From IMG/VR virus record IMGVR_UViG_3300021559_000019, positions 1 through 40,041 of that record: a stretch of 40,041 nucleotides of DNA. One strand, given 5' to 3'. The translations under genes were made by a program, and so were the position numbers. The notes below the pieces were generated by a model. The model had not been told where the DNA came from, did not search any database, and saw nothing but the letters and a program-made list of their open reading frames with translations. Origin of the DNA: a virus. Each line of letters begins with the position of its first letter. Within the stretch, counting starts at the first letter, position 1. This document shows, in pieces, positions 1-8,243 of this stretch.

Positions 1-624
1 TCGAACGTCTATGTTACTTGGCACTCCTCCGGCGAGGACAAGGCATGGTTCTTGTCTGACGGTTCCACAGGCTGGTACAGAGTTGGAGTAACTCCTAGTC
101 CCGAACAGGGTGTCACGATCTCGCCCTTCGCGACCGTTGTGGGTGGCTGCAAAGCAGTCACGTCGATAGAGACCTCGCCCGGAACCCATCAACTACTCGT
201 CGGGCCTACGACTTCGGGATCGATACTTGCCCGTAGTTTAACGACTTTCACAGACAATACTTCTTCCTATACGTGGTTTGCCACAGTCGGGAGCCACGTT
301 CTCGCAAATCCCGGCCAGCTTGCGCTAGTGGCGTTCTTGACTACGGATAGCGTTGCTGTAGGCACGCCTCTTTCGATGAGTGTGATTTTAGACGAGGCGG
401 TTCCGTATTACACAGGGTCATTCGAGCCGATCAACGAATACGTAGAAGACCCGCCCACTATAAAGCCAAGCACAAGCACGTATGCACAGCGGTTCTATTT
501 GAATCTCACGCAAGAGCCCGCTGTCTGTCGTCACATGCAATATAGGATTGATTTCCCGGCAGAAGCGGCAAAGAACGAAGTGATCGCGGCGACAATTTTT
601 GGGGCTATTCTGGTGGAACAGTAA
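1..624 (+). CDS. Phage structural protein, 5' end outside the window
   Basis: The reading frame is open from base 1, so the gene begins upstream; 207 residues are visible and end at TAA 622-624. The product is rich in Ser, Thr, Val and Gly with few charged residues, as in beta-rich virion proteins, and ends ...FGAILVEQ. No catalytic motif is seen. It is followed one base later by the next structural gene, so it sits in the virion operon. A TTG at 52 could start a shorter product, but the frame upstream of it encodes protein-like sequence (SNVYVTWHSSGEDKAW), which favours a truncated longer gene. Exact virion role not recognised. Confidence 0.75.
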   Translation, partial: SNVYVTWHSSGEDKAWFLSDGSTGWYRVGVTPSPEQGVTISPFATVVGGCKAVTSIETSPGTHQLLVGPTTSGSILARSLTTFTDNTSSYTWFATVGSHVLANPGQLALVAFLTTDSVAVGTPLSMSVILDEAVPYYTGSFEPINEYVEDPPTIKPSTSTYAQRFYLNLTQEPAVCRHMQYRIDFPAEAAKNEVIAATIFGAILVEQ

Positions 625-625
625 G

Positions 626-1315
626 ATGCCGACTATAGCGGAGAGCACTGGAACTGATATTTCGGGCTACACCTATACCCTTCCGGGCCCGCCTGCGACT
701 CAGTTTCAAGACCAGCCGCTGCTGCCAACGCGAGATTCGAAACTACGGTTCACGCCTCCGTATCTTCCGGGCATCTTCCCTTCGTCTGATGCTTTGCTCG
801 GATACCATCTTGGTGGAATGATGCCGCAGTATCGGATTCCTGTTCCTCCTCAAGCTACGGCGCAGGGAGCCAGCACTTCGACCGCAACAGCAATCGTTAC
901 TACATCGTCATCCAGTAGCACGAACAATCCGGCCAAGGCTCAGACCGCTTCTCTGACAACTCTGACATTGAATCCGGGCGATCAGTTTACGGGCGTCCTG
1001 ACAATGGCTAAGGCATTCGTAGTCTTGACCGTGACGGTGAATGTTCCGGCACGGGTAAGGCTCTACAGTACGGTTTCCGCACAGACTGCGGACCTTACCC
1101 GTCCGTTTACCCAAGGGCCCGGATACGGCACAGAACAAGGCATCATCGGGGACATCGTGCTAGATACCGCACCCGCGATCTGGCAGGCGGTCAACATGGT
1201 TGGGGCGAACGGCGACAGTCCTCAGAGCGCAACCATATATTGTACCGTTGACAATATCAGTAATGCCAGCGAAACCGTCACAGCGTCAGTAGTTTACGTT
1301 CCAGTTCAAAGTTAG
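626..1315 (+). CDS. Ser/Thr-rich probable virion protein
   Basis: 229 aa starting at ATG 626, one base after the stop of the preceding gene; an in-frame ATG at 599 lies inside the upstream gene and is less likely. The middle (about residues 85-120) is a low-complexity Ala/Ser/Thr stretch, and the C-terminal half reads as beta strands (e.g. AFVVLTVTVNVPARVRLYS). This composition fits a tail or capsid decoration protein. No family recognised. The stop codon TAG (1313-1315) lies just before the palindrome that contains the start codon of the next gene. Confidence 0.7.
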   Translation: MPTIAESTGTDISGYTYTLPGPPATQFQDQPLLPTRDSKLRFTPPYLPGIFPSSDALLGYHLGGMMPQYRIPVPPQATAQGASTSTATAIVTTSSSSSTNNPAKAQTASLTTLTLNPGDQFTGVLTMAKAFVVLTVTVNVPARVRLYSTVSAQTADLTRPFTQGPGYGTEQGIIGDIVLDTAPAIWQAVNMVGANGDSPQSATIYCTVDNISNASETVTASVVYVPVQS

Positions 1316-1318
1316 GAT

Positions 1319-1333
1319 TTGTCAATATGACAC
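1319..1333. promoter_or_regulatory. Palindromic operator-like 15-mer over a start codon, without a promoter
   Basis: TTGTCAATATGACAC, one of ten copies of the TTGTCAAnTTGACAA element. The ATG of the GNAT-like gene is bases 9-11. At the equivalent minus-strand -10 position the sequence reads GGAACG, so no promoter is formed here, and no minus-strand gene lies upstream. It is therefore the only late-region copy without a neighbouring cassette. Confidence 0.6.
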
Positions 1334-1701
1334 TAAGGCCCTTAAATCCCGAAGACCGTCCACTAGTTGAATCGTGGATAGCGGCGGAAGCCCATCACCA
1401 GAGTAATACTTTTGAGTTCTATCAAGAAGTGGGGACTAAATCTGTGATGTGTGTGGATGAGGGCGGAGAGGTTTTCGTTCTGAAGTTTACACCGTGTCTT
1501 CGGACGGATATAGACTTTTCTTCCACAGCGGGGCCAGCCCGGATAGGGAAGGTTCTGGCCGAGGTAATCAACGAAATGACAGACACGGCGAAGAAGCAAG
1601 GGTTCAAAGAATTTGTGTTCGATTCTACAAGCCCGAAGCTGATTGCGTTCTGCGAACGACTCGGGTTTCAGAAAACGGACGATTACCGAAAGGTGCTATA
1701 A
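1327..1701 (+). CDS. GNAT-like acetyltransferase fold protein
   Basis: 124 aa. The N terminus (LRPLNPEDRPLVESWI) and the C-terminal stretch with LIAFCERLGFQKTDDYRKVL resemble the beginning and end of GNAT-fold proteins; a helix 'GKVLAEVINEMTDTAKKQGFKEF' precedes it, though the canonical acetyl-CoA loop (Q/RxxGxG/A) is only weakly represented (around GPARIGKVL, residues 71-79). Start ATG 1327 has AGGA nine bases upstream and lies inside the repeated palindrome. GNAT-like proteins of unknown substrate are common between structural genes of podovirus-like phages. Acetylation activity is inferred from fold resemblance only. Confidence 0.55.
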   Translation: MTLRPLNPEDRPLVESWIAAEAHHQSNTFEFYQEVGTKSVMCVDEGGEVFVLKFTPCLRTDIDFSSTAGPARIGKVLAEVINEMTDTAKKQGFKEFVFDSTSPKLIAFCERLGFQKTDDYRKVL

Positions 1702-2760
1702 ATGTGCGGTGCGAGTAGCGATCAAAAACAAATCGCGCAGGAACAGAAGCAGAACTTCCAGCAGATGTCGGCCCAATCAGCGGCAGTTTTTGGGGCGGGT
1801 TCTCAAATTTTCAATGATTTAAGTTCTTCTTTTGAACCCGTACTGGCTGCCGGACCAGATCAGGCGGGCTACTCTGCTCCGGAATTGGCGGCTCTGAAAT
1901 CAGCGGCGATCTCGAACACCGGAACTGCCTACCGAAATGCCGCTGCTGCTACGGGCGAACGCATTGCTGCCTCGGGCGGGGGCAACGCGATCCTGCCTTC
2001 CGGTCAAAGTGATGCCCTGCAAGCACAAGTTGCGGAAGCAGGCGCGGCTCAGACTGCGGGCGAGTTAGGAAATATCAACATTCAGAATGCCGAACTTGGC
2101 CGCCAGAATTGGATGAACGCCGCTGGTGTGCTTTCTGGCGCTACGAACGTATTCAATCCAGCCACGGGAGCGGGCAACGCTGCTACTGGCTCGGGAAGTG
2201 CGGCTATGACTAGCGCAAATGACGTACAAACGGCTAATAGGGCACTTACTGGTGATATAATGGGAGTTGTGCAAGCCGGGGCGGGAGTAGCTGGCGACAT
2301 TATGTGCCCCGCCAAAGGCTCCCCGTATCTAATGGCCGATGGGTCAGAAAAGCCCGTCGAGTTACTCGAAGTCGGAGAACTGATCCAAGGCATCGACGGC
2401 GAGCCGCAGATTATCGAGGAAATTCAGTCCGCGATTACGCCCATCCTTCGAGTAGAAACTGAAGACGGGCATGTTGCTCGGAACTCCAGAGTCCACGCCT
2501 ATGCTTTGCCTGCTGGTGGGTTTACTGTAGCTATGCACTCGCTCGGAAAGACCATTCTTACGGAAACCGGACGAAGCAAAGTTGTCAGAGTTCAGTGGGC
2601 AGGCGAAGATTGGGTATTCAACGTTATTACCAACGGTTCCCATACCTATCGGGCGAGCGGAGTTTGGGCCCTCGGGGTCGGGGAAGCAGAGCGTCAAGTC
2701 AGTATGTCGAAATGGAATGAAATTGGTGACGGGCTAGCACTCGCGCAAGGGAGTAAATAG
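1702..2760 (+). CDS. Virion protein with C-terminal Hint (intein/hedgehog-like) domain
   Basis: 352 aa, starting at the base after the preceding stop. Residues 1-200 form a Gln/Ala/Gly-rich part beginning MCGASSDQKQ, a type met in podovirus internal proteins. From Cys202 (CPAKGSPYLMADG...VELLEVGELIQG) to about residue 325 the sequence follows the Hint fold: a Cys start, a 'GxxxLM.DG..KPVE.L.VGE' strand, a His region (H257, H265) and a closing SHTYRASGVWALG (313-325). Typical inteins end in HN plus a C-extein; here the final His-Asn is absent, so only N-terminal thioester chemistry or self-cleavage is conceivable. Function of Hint domains in virion proteins is not established. Confidence 0.7.
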   Translation: MCGASSDQKQIAQEQKQNFQQMSAQSAAVFGAGSQIFNDLSSSFEPVLAAGPDQAGYSAPELAALKSAAISNTGTAYRNAAAATGERIAASGGGNAILPSGQSDALQAQVAEAGAAQTAGELGNINIQNAELGRQNWMNAAGVLSGATNVFNPATGAGNAATGSGSAAMTSANDVQTANRALTGDIMGVVQAGAGVAGDIMCPAKGSPYLMADGSEKPVELLEVGELIQGIDGEPQIIEEIQSAITPILRVETEDGHVARNSRVHAYALPAGGFTVAMHSLGKTILTETGRSKVVRVQWAGEDWVFNVITNGSHTYRASGVWALGVGEAERQVSMSKWNEIGDGLALAQGSK

Positions 2761-2764
2761 TAGC

Positions 2765-3295
2765 TTACATTCCGGATATTCTCCGCACCCAACCACGCGG
2801 GTTTCTACTATAGTTCCGAGAAGAACGGTATTGATTGCTTAATCTATAATTTTTCTGTGCTTTTAACCACCCAACTCGGTATCTCCCGTTCGGGTATTTA
2901 TTGTGGCAACTTCCACATAATTTCTTCCCGCTCCACACATAGCGTCCTTTAGAACATCTTCTGTGGGAGTGACGGCGGCACGCTATAAAGGTTGTTTCCC
3001 ACTTTTTAGCCCGCCGTTCTCTGGATTCCACAGAACGAGAATAATTGTTGGAACACTTTGAGCATCCTTTGGTTCTGCTTCCGTGTAGCCAAGAAGAAAT
3101 CTTTATTGGTTTGTCGTGCTCTAAGCAAAGTCTTTTTTCAGGCGGGGGAACGGCAACTATTTTATTTCTTCTTTGAATTCTTTCTTTTTGACACTCTGAG
3201 CAAGATTGATTCCTATGCCCCGCAAGCCACAGACTAGGAGCTATAGGTCTGCGATGTTTCTTACAAAGCCTTTTGCTCGGCGGCGGAATCTTCAC
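2765..3295 (-). CDS. Triple CxxH-x17-CxxC zinc-finger protein, leaderless cassette gene
   Basis: 176 aa, very basic. It holds three tandem modules with identical spacing: C11/H14...C32/C35, C57/H60...C78/C81 and C106/H109...C127/C130, each CxxH-x17-CxxC, presumably one zinc each. The first two also share 'P..KRLC..H..PI..S.WL.G.R...CS.C'. A basic tail (residues 140-176) follows. No HNH or GIY-YIG catalytic motif is seen. The GTG start at 3295 lies 6 nt after the -10 box of a strong minus-strand promoter, so the mRNA should be leaderless. It is inserted between two plus-strand virion genes, in the same position as homing endonuclease cassettes in this genome. Nucleic-acid binding is inferred. 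Confidence 0.7.
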   Translation of the reverse strand: MKIPPPSKRLCKKHRRPIAPSLWLAGHRNQSCSECQKERIQRRNKIVAVPPPEKRLCLEHDKPIKISSWLHGSRTKGCSKCSNNYSRSVESRERRAKKWETTFIACRRHSHRRCSKGRYVWSGKKLCGSCHNKYPNGRYRVGWLKAQKNYRLSNQYRSSRNYSRNPRGWVRRISGM

Positions 3296-3301
3296 AGGTA
3301 A

Positions 3302-3338
3302 ATGGTATAATTAAGGATTGAATTTGTCAATATGACAG
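3302..3338 (-). promoter_or_regulatory. Minus-strand promoter with palindromic operator
   Basis: -35 TTGACA (plus-strand TGTCAA 3325-3330), 17-bp spacer, -10 TACCAT (3302-3307 on the complement). The -35 lies in the 15-mer TTGTCAATATGACAG (3324-3338), whose bases 9-11 are the ATG of the plus-strand gene at 3332. The GTG of the minus-strand zinc-finger gene is 6 nt past the -10. Confidence 0.7.
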
Positions 3339-5575
3339 ACGAAACACAAAACGACCCGTTGCCCGTAGGCGAAGGCCAGAACGGAACAGCCAGTCCGGAA
3401 TCCGTACAACCCCCCGTCCCGACTGCTCCGCCTCAAGTTCCTACGCAGCCACAGCCTCCAGCAGACCCGCTTGCCAACCACCCCGCCGTCCAGCAGGCGG
3501 GGCTTGTCCGCAAGATTGGCGAAACGATTGCGGGCGGGCCGCGCATCAAGACCACGATCAATCCTATGACGGGCGAGGTTACCCGAGAAAAACAGCCTCT
3601 CAGTACAAAGGACATCATTACCGGGGCCCTCGCAAACATCCTCGGCGGAATAAGTCAGGTAGCAGGCGGGGCTTTAGCTGGTCATCAAGGCCGCCCGGTT
3701 CCTCCTCCGCAGCCCCTTCCCACCCAAGTTGCCGCACAGCAACAGGCACAGCAATCTAACGAGGATTTTGAGCGAGTTCAGAATCAGAAAGTCCGTCAGG
3801 CAAAGGTTATGAATGCCAACCTTGAAGCCATGCGGACTGCGTACGCTTTGGGGAAAGAAAACGACGACGCGAAAGATTCAGTAGTTCAGAACCACGCGGG
3901 CGACCTTGAGAACTGGCAGAAAGCCGGGGCAGTCGAATCCTCGAATGTCCCGTCTGATGAGATTCTGAAGAAGGGCTTTGACAAGACTAAGTATGTAGCT
4001 ATTCCGGACGGAAAAGTACCTGTATTCAACAAAGACGGAACTCGGGCGACCGACGAGAACGGCGTGCCACTAAGCCAACTTACCTACTCGGTAGTTGACG
4101 GAACGACTCAGGCCCCGTTGTCTCAAGACAAGTACGATCAGCTTGCCAAGTACGGACTGATGTCTGCAAGGCAGGGATTCAAGTTGCCCGAAGGAGCTAG
4201 CATCTCTTCTGCTCAGCTTGCGCTGATGAATCATAAGCTAGACCTGATTAACCAGACTCAGCGGGAGCTAGACGAGGTTCACACTGCCGTGGGCGGGGAG
4301 AAGGTAGACCTCGCGGCTCAGATCAAGAAGAATCCGCAACTCTTGTCGGCGATTGAAAAATTCCACAACGACGCAAGCAGTACGGAACCGGACAATCAAG
4401 TCGCTAATATTTCGGGCAAGTATCCGCAGGCAGCGGGTTTGATGCGCGAATTGTTCGGAAACGAGAACCTTGAGAAGTTTAAGGAAAACAGACTCGCCCG
4501 GACCAAAGCGGAGGCTACGTCTCAAGAAGAAGCAGCACGGCTCAAAGCTAAGGCGGCGACTCCCGAAGGACAAGCCGATCTTCAAGAAAAGAATCTTAGA
4601 ATCCAGAAGTTGCAGAAAGACTTGGCGGATAAAGGCGGCATTGACATGTCCAAGGTCCAGACGAATGTTCTGGACGGCGTGACCCCGGTGCCCGATCCGC
4701 ATTATCGGGTGAATCAAGACGTTCTGTCCACTCTGAACGCCCAAGACCCCGGCATGGCGGCGAGCGTCAAGGCTATCGGCGAAGCCCGTGAGTTGATGAC
4801 CCCGCAAGCGCAGCGTACCAAAGATGGGCAAGCAATTATGAAGTACGTGAACCTCGCCTATCCGGATTACAACGCGGCGAAAGTTGACTCCTACTTCAAG
4901 GGTCGTCAGACCGGAACCTCGGGCACGCTCGGGAACAAGGTCAACTCGTTTGCTACCGCTATGGATCACTTGCAGCGGTACTACGATAACATTAACGCCG
5001 TCTCTACCGTTCCGGGCGTCAACACGATTGCTTCGATTCTTGGAAACGAGAAGGCCAAGGGTTTCGAGACCGACAAGCACGCTCTGGCTTCAGAAATTGC
5101 CAGTGCATACAAAGGCGGCGGAGTTCCTAGCGAGAAGGAAATCGAAAAGTGGACTGACTCTTTGGGCGGCATCACTCCGGCGCAAGCTAAGAATGGTGCT
5201 ATTGAAACAGCAAAGTTGCTGCACGGTAAGTTCTCGGAATACGCGAATCAATTCCGGAACATGATTCCGGGCGGGCTCCGTGATGACAACTTCCAGTTAA
5301 TGTCCGATAAGGCGGCTAAAGCCTACGAGCACGTTACTGGAATAAAGATCGGAAGCACGCAGCCGCTAACTCAGGGCCAGAATCTCCCGCAAGGTGGAAA
5401 TCCGCAAACCGGACAGCCCCAACAGAACAAGCAATCTGTACTTCAGTCCATCACCATGCCCGGAGGCGGGCACCCGATGGATGTGAAGTACGGCCCGAAC
5501 GGATCAATGATTGTCTGGAGCGGTAAAGCGGGTGATCCGTGGGTGAATCCTGCTACCGGGCAGCCTGTTCAGTAG
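3332..5575 (+). CDS. Large virion protein, possible ejection/internal protein
   Basis: 747 aa. The N terminus (residues 1-60) is Pro/Gln-rich and disordered-looking, a Gly/Ala segment (about 95-115: ITGALANILGGISQVAGGAL) could insert in a membrane, and long charged helices follow, including a Lys/Glu/Ala coiled-coil-like part around residues 380-440. The C-terminal 70 residues are again Gln/Gly/Pro-rich. This architecture resembles podovirus internal virion or DNA-ejection proteins, but no family motif is certain. The start ATG is bases 9-11 of the palindrome at 3324-3338; AAGGA lies 13 nt upstream. A 270-residue antisense frame inside it is a shadow. Confidence 0.7.
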   Translation: MTDETQNDPLPVGEGQNGTASPESVQPPVPTAPPQVPTQPQPPADPLANHPAVQQAGLVRKIGETIAGGPRIKTTINPMTGEVTREKQPLSTKDIITGALANILGGISQVAGGALAGHQGRPVPPPQPLPTQVAAQQQAQQSNEDFERVQNQKVRQAKVMNANLEAMRTAYALGKENDDAKDSVVQNHAGDLENWQKAGAVESSNVPSDEILKKGFDKTKYVAIPDGKVPVFNKDGTRATDENGVPLSQLTYSVVDGTTQAPLSQDKYDQLAKYGLMSARQGFKLPEGASISSAQLALMNHKLDLINQTQRELDEVHTAVGGEKVDLAAQIKKNPQLLSAIEKFHNDASSTEPDNQVANISGKYPQAAGLMRELFGNENLEKFKENRLARTKAEATSQEEAARLKAKAATPEGQADLQEKNLRIQKLQKDLADKGGIDMSKVQTNVLDGVTPVPDPHYRVNQDVLSTLNAQDPGMAASVKAIGEARELMTPQAQRTKDGQAIMKYVNLAYPDYNAAKVDSYFKGRQTGTSGTLGNKVNSFATAMDHLQRYYDNINAVSTVPGVNTIASILGNEKAKGFETDKHALASEIASAYKGGGVPSEKEIEKWTDSLGGITPAQAKNGAIETAKLLHGKFSEYANQFRNMIPGGLRDDNFQLMSDKAAKAYEHVTGIKIGSTQPLTQGQNLPQGGNPQTGQPQQNKQSVLQSITMPGGGHPMDVKYGPNGSMIVWSGKAGDPWVNPATGQPVQ

Positions 5576-5783
5576 CCCGTCCTAAAGTATTGCCAAAAGT
5601 TTCCATCGACATTTTCTTTCCCGAAGCACTTCGGATACGGGCGTAGATGTTCATATCGTAAAGTTTCCCGTTCAACTTAATCAATTCCTTTGCCCCTCGC
5701 TTTATTTTGCGGCAATAGCAATTGGTTGATTTCATAATCAAGTTCGCCAAATCATACGGATGAATGCTTCTTACTTTAGTCAT
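5553..5783 (-). CDS. Small basic protein of cassette type
   Basis: 76 aa beginning MTKVRSIHPYDLANLIMK. ATG 5783 is preceded by AAGGAG at an 8-nt spacing; an in-frame ATG 13 codons earlier overlaps the promoter and is rejected. The protein is basic (KIKRGAKELIKLNGKLYDMNIYARIRS) with an N-terminal helix that could bind DNA; no known family. It is driven by its own TTGACA-17-TACTAT promoter and sits, like the other cassettes, between two plus-strand virion genes, overlapping the end of the upstream one by 23 nt antisense. Unlike its sister cassettes it has a short leader with a Shine-Dalgarno sequence. Confidence 0.65.
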   Translation of the reverse strand: MTKVRSIHPYDLANLIMKSTNCYCRKIKRGAKELIKLNGKLYDMNIYARIRSASGKKMSMETFGNTLGRATEQAAR

Positions 5784-5803
5784 CGTTGTTGCTCCTTGAG
5801 TAC

Positions 5804-5840
5804 ATAGTAATATAAAACACATAATTTGTCAATATGGCAC
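5804..5840 (-). promoter_or_regulatory. Minus-strand promoter with palindromic operator
   Basis: -35 TTGACA (complement of 5827-5832), exactly 17 bp, -10 TACTAT (complement of 5804-5809). The 15-mer is TTGTCAATATGGCAC (5826-5840), with the plus-strand ATG 5834 at bases 9-11. It drives the small basic gene at 5553-5783; the predicted start of transcription is near 5797, at the AAGGAG ribosome site. Confidence 0.72.
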
Positions 5841-7936
5841 AACCTCTTGAAATCCCGATGCCTGTAAGCAGTGGTGCAATCGACCAGCCTTCGGCCCCTC
5901 AGTCCGGAGTTCCTTCCGGGCCTCCGCCCGTTCCTGCCGGATTCTCGGACGCTCCGCCTGTTCCTGCGGGCTTCTCAGACACTAGTCCGTCTTCCGGACA
6001 AGAGAATCCGCTTCAGTCCGTCATGGATGAAGGCAAGCCCACGGGCGCGGAGCAATTTGTCTCGAACGCCGGAGAAAACTTCCTGAAAAGCGCGGAGGGA
6101 ACTCTAGCGGGGGCGGGAAACATTGGAAATAAATTAACGGGTGGACTGCTTGAGAAAGCAGGCAACAAGATCGGGGATGTTCTCGGGCTTCCGAAAGAAA
6201 ACTCCAACTCCCCCCACGTTGACCCTTATAAAGCTACGGGACAAGAAGCAGATAAAGGAGTCGGCGGTACGGCGGAAAAGATTATCGGCTACGGTGGGGA
6301 AAACCTTGTCGAGTTTATGCTAGGAGACGAAGCCCTGAAAGGGATGTCTCTGGCAGAAAAGATGAAGAACATATCGGGCGCGGTTGCTATTTTTGAGAAG
6401 TCCCCCGTCCTGATGAAAGCCGTACAAACGGGAACCAACATTATAAAAGCGGTCGGAGAGTTAGGAGTAGCAGATAAAGAGGCTATTCAAAAATCCCCTA
6501 TCCTTGCCCGCTTGGTTTCTTTGGGAATGGACGCTGCCCGCGAAGGAACGGTAGCGGGTGCCCAAGAAACAGCTAAAACAGGCGATGTTAAGAAGGGTGC
6601 CGAAACAGGGGCAATACAAGCGGTAACTTCCGGAGTCCTAGGAGGAGCTTTTAAGGCGCTCGGACGTGCGGGCGAGAAAGCTGGAGAAGCGGGAAAGGCT
6701 GTTCAGGAAGCGTCCTCTCAAGCTGCGGCTGCTCCTAGCAAGGTTGAGGCGGGCGAGAAAGTTGCTAGCAAGATTCAAGATGCTGAGCAAACGATGCACT
6801 CGGACTTCGAGACCGGAATCCAAAACCTGAAAGGCAAACTCGGAGACGCCAAGATTCCGTACAAGGGTAGCCCGCTACAACAGTCGGCTGCTGACGCTAT
6901 GGAAGGACGGGCAGATGTTCCGTCGAAGAAAACTACGGCGCTCGGAAACGAGTTCAAGGACTTGGCGGGAGGCTCGGAGCAAACCAAGAAGTTGCTGTTC
7001 GGATTGACTGACCCCGGTAAAGAAGGCGACCTGACGATTGACGAACTGATTCAGAGACGCCAGCAACTAGGCGAGAAGATCGGGCAAATGACTAAGGGTG
7101 CGACTAGCTCGGCGGATCGGGCGGACGTACAGGTGTACCAGAAACTCCGGGACGGGATCGACCAGACAATTGATTCGCTCGCGAAGAACTCTGGCTCGCC
7201 CGAAGCATCACAAGATTACAAAGCCCTTCGAGATGCGTACAAGACCAAGGTAGGCTTGTTCAAAGAGCCTGTGATCCGGGCGTTGAGCGATCCCGGAGTT
7301 GACAAGGCTACGAGCCTCGATAACGCGGCCAAGTATCTTCTTTCGGGCGGGAAGGTTCTCGATAAAGTCGGGACGCTCGAACAGGTGATCGGTTCTGACG
7401 GGCTGAAGGACTTCGGAAAACACATCGTTCAGAACGTGATGGCCGATGCTGCTCCGGAAGGTGGGCAAGTAAATCCGATCAAGTTCGCGAAGGAGTGGAA
7501 GAAGATCGAGGCTCTGCCGCCCGAGGTCAAGACCAAGTTGTTTGATATGTCCGGTGCGGCGGATGGGCTGGATAAACTATCAAAAGACCTGAAGTCGGCG
7601 GCCAATTACCATAGACTTGTCCGAGCAGGAATCCTCAGCGCGGCAGGCGGCGGGTTAACTCACGGATGGGGCGCGATCCTCGGCTTGCTCGGAGAAGCGA
7701 ATCTCGGCAAGGCTACGGAGTTACTCGACAAGGTGGCGAATAGCCCGAAAATGTGGTCCGCTTTCCGTACAGCGGGCTCGACGGCAGAAAAGGTTGCTGC
7801 AAGCCCGACGGCCCGTAGAGCAGCCACCGCTGTTAAGTACGGTACGGGCAGTGCGTTGAATAACGTGCTTCAGGGGGCTAACGATTCCTTGAGCAGCCCG
7901 ATACAAGAAGACGAAGGGGTATACACCAATCAATGA
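5834..7936 (+). CDS. Large Ala/Gly/Lys-rich virion protein, possible ejection protein
   Basis: 700 aa. Begins with a Pro-rich stretch containing the duplicated unit PPVPAGFSD (residues about 32-50), followed by Gly/Ala helices (AEGTLAGAGNIGNKLTGG; GAIQAVTSGVLGGAFKALG) and long amphipathic charged helices to about residue 600; near residue 600 a hydrophobic stretch 'AGILSAAGGGLTHGWGAILG' may interact with membrane. Similar architecture to the preceding 747-aa protein suggests a pair of ejected internal proteins; this is inference. No peptidase or lysozyme motif is seen. There is no clear Shine-Dalgarno; ATG lies in the palindrome. The stop overlaps the next start as ATGA. Confidence 0.68.
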   Translation: MAQPLEIPMPVSSGAIDQPSAPQSGVPSGPPPVPAGFSDAPPVPAGFSDTSPSSGQENPLQSVMDEGKPTGAEQFVSNAGENFLKSAEGTLAGAGNIGNKLTGGLLEKAGNKIGDVLGLPKENSNSPHVDPYKATGQEADKGVGGTAEKIIGYGGENLVEFMLGDEALKGMSLAEKMKNISGAVAIFEKSPVLMKAVQTGTNIIKAVGELGVADKEAIQKSPILARLVSLGMDAAREGTVAGAQETAKTGDVKKGAETGAIQAVTSGVLGGAFKALGRAGEKAGEAGKAVQEASSQAAAAPSKVEAGEKVASKIQDAEQTMHSDFETGIQNLKGKLGDAKIPYKGSPLQQSAADAMEGRADVPSKKTTALGNEFKDLAGGSEQTKKLLFGLTDPGKEGDLTIDELIQRRQQLGEKIGQMTKGATSSADRADVQVYQKLRDGIDQTIDSLAKNSGSPEASQDYKALRDAYKTKVGLFKEPVIRALSDPGVDKATSLDNAAKYLLSGGKVLDKVGTLEQVIGSDGLKDFGKHIVQNVMADAAPEGGQVNPIKFAKEWKKIEALPPEVKTKLFDMSGAADGLDKLSKDLKSAANYHRLVRAGILSAAGGGLTHGWGAILGLLGEANLGKATELLDKVANSPKMWSAFRTAGSTAEKVAASPTARRAATAVKYGTGSALNNVLQGANDSLSSPIQEDEGVYTNQ

Positions 7937-8226
7937 CCTACTCACACAAAAGCGGAGCTAACGTAGCCACCAAGCCGCTCGACATGAACTCGGAGCACGA
8001 CACGGTAAAAAGCCGTCTTACGGGCCACGACCACGAGATTATGTTCGGACCTTTGCCCGCAGCGGCGGACCCGAGCATGGGCGGTCAGGTGCCCGCGAAT
8101 CCATTTGCGAGCCGAGCACAAGCTGGCTACATGCACCTTCATCCGGACGTTTTGGGAAAGACCGCACTCGCAGAGTGGGATCGCGAAACCAAAGGCAAAA
8201 ATCTACCTAAGCACGTTAAGAAATAA
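7933..8226 (+). CDS. Small phage protein of unknown function
   Basis: 97 aa, coupled to the 700-aa virion gene by an ATGA overlap. Hydrophilic, His/Pro/Lys-rich, ends KGKNLPKHVKK. No transmembrane segment, Cys pair or known motif. Its place between a probable ejection protein and a probable cell-wall hydrolase suggests a virion or assembly role, but nothing in the sequence shows it directly. Confidence 0.65.
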   Translation: MTYSHKSGANVATKPLDMNSEHDTVKSRLTGHDHEIMFGPLPAAADPSMGGQVPANPFASRAQAGYMHLHPDVLGKTALAEWDRETKGKNLPKHVKK

Positions 8227-8243
8227 TAGGACACTTTTTCTCA

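Noticed and set aside
2362-2697. 111-aa antisense frame under the Hint domain
   Set aside because: Antisense to a well-supported coding region with no start signal or promoter.
3306-3311. TATAAT as a plus-strand -10 box for the 747-aa virion gene
   Set aside because: No TTGACA-like box lies 16-18 bp upstream on the plus strand, and the same bases overlap the minus-strand -10; all supported promoters here point the other way.
4268-5080. 270-aa antisense frame
   Set aside because: Lies wholly antisense to the 747-aa virion gene, has no ribosome site or motif, and has a composition expected of a shadow frame.
5560-5585. Rho-independent terminator after the 747-aa gene
   Set aside because: A CGGGC...GCCCG inverted repeat is present but has a long loop and no T-run; with CGGGC being so frequent it may be chance. 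No convincing terminator was found anywhere in the window.
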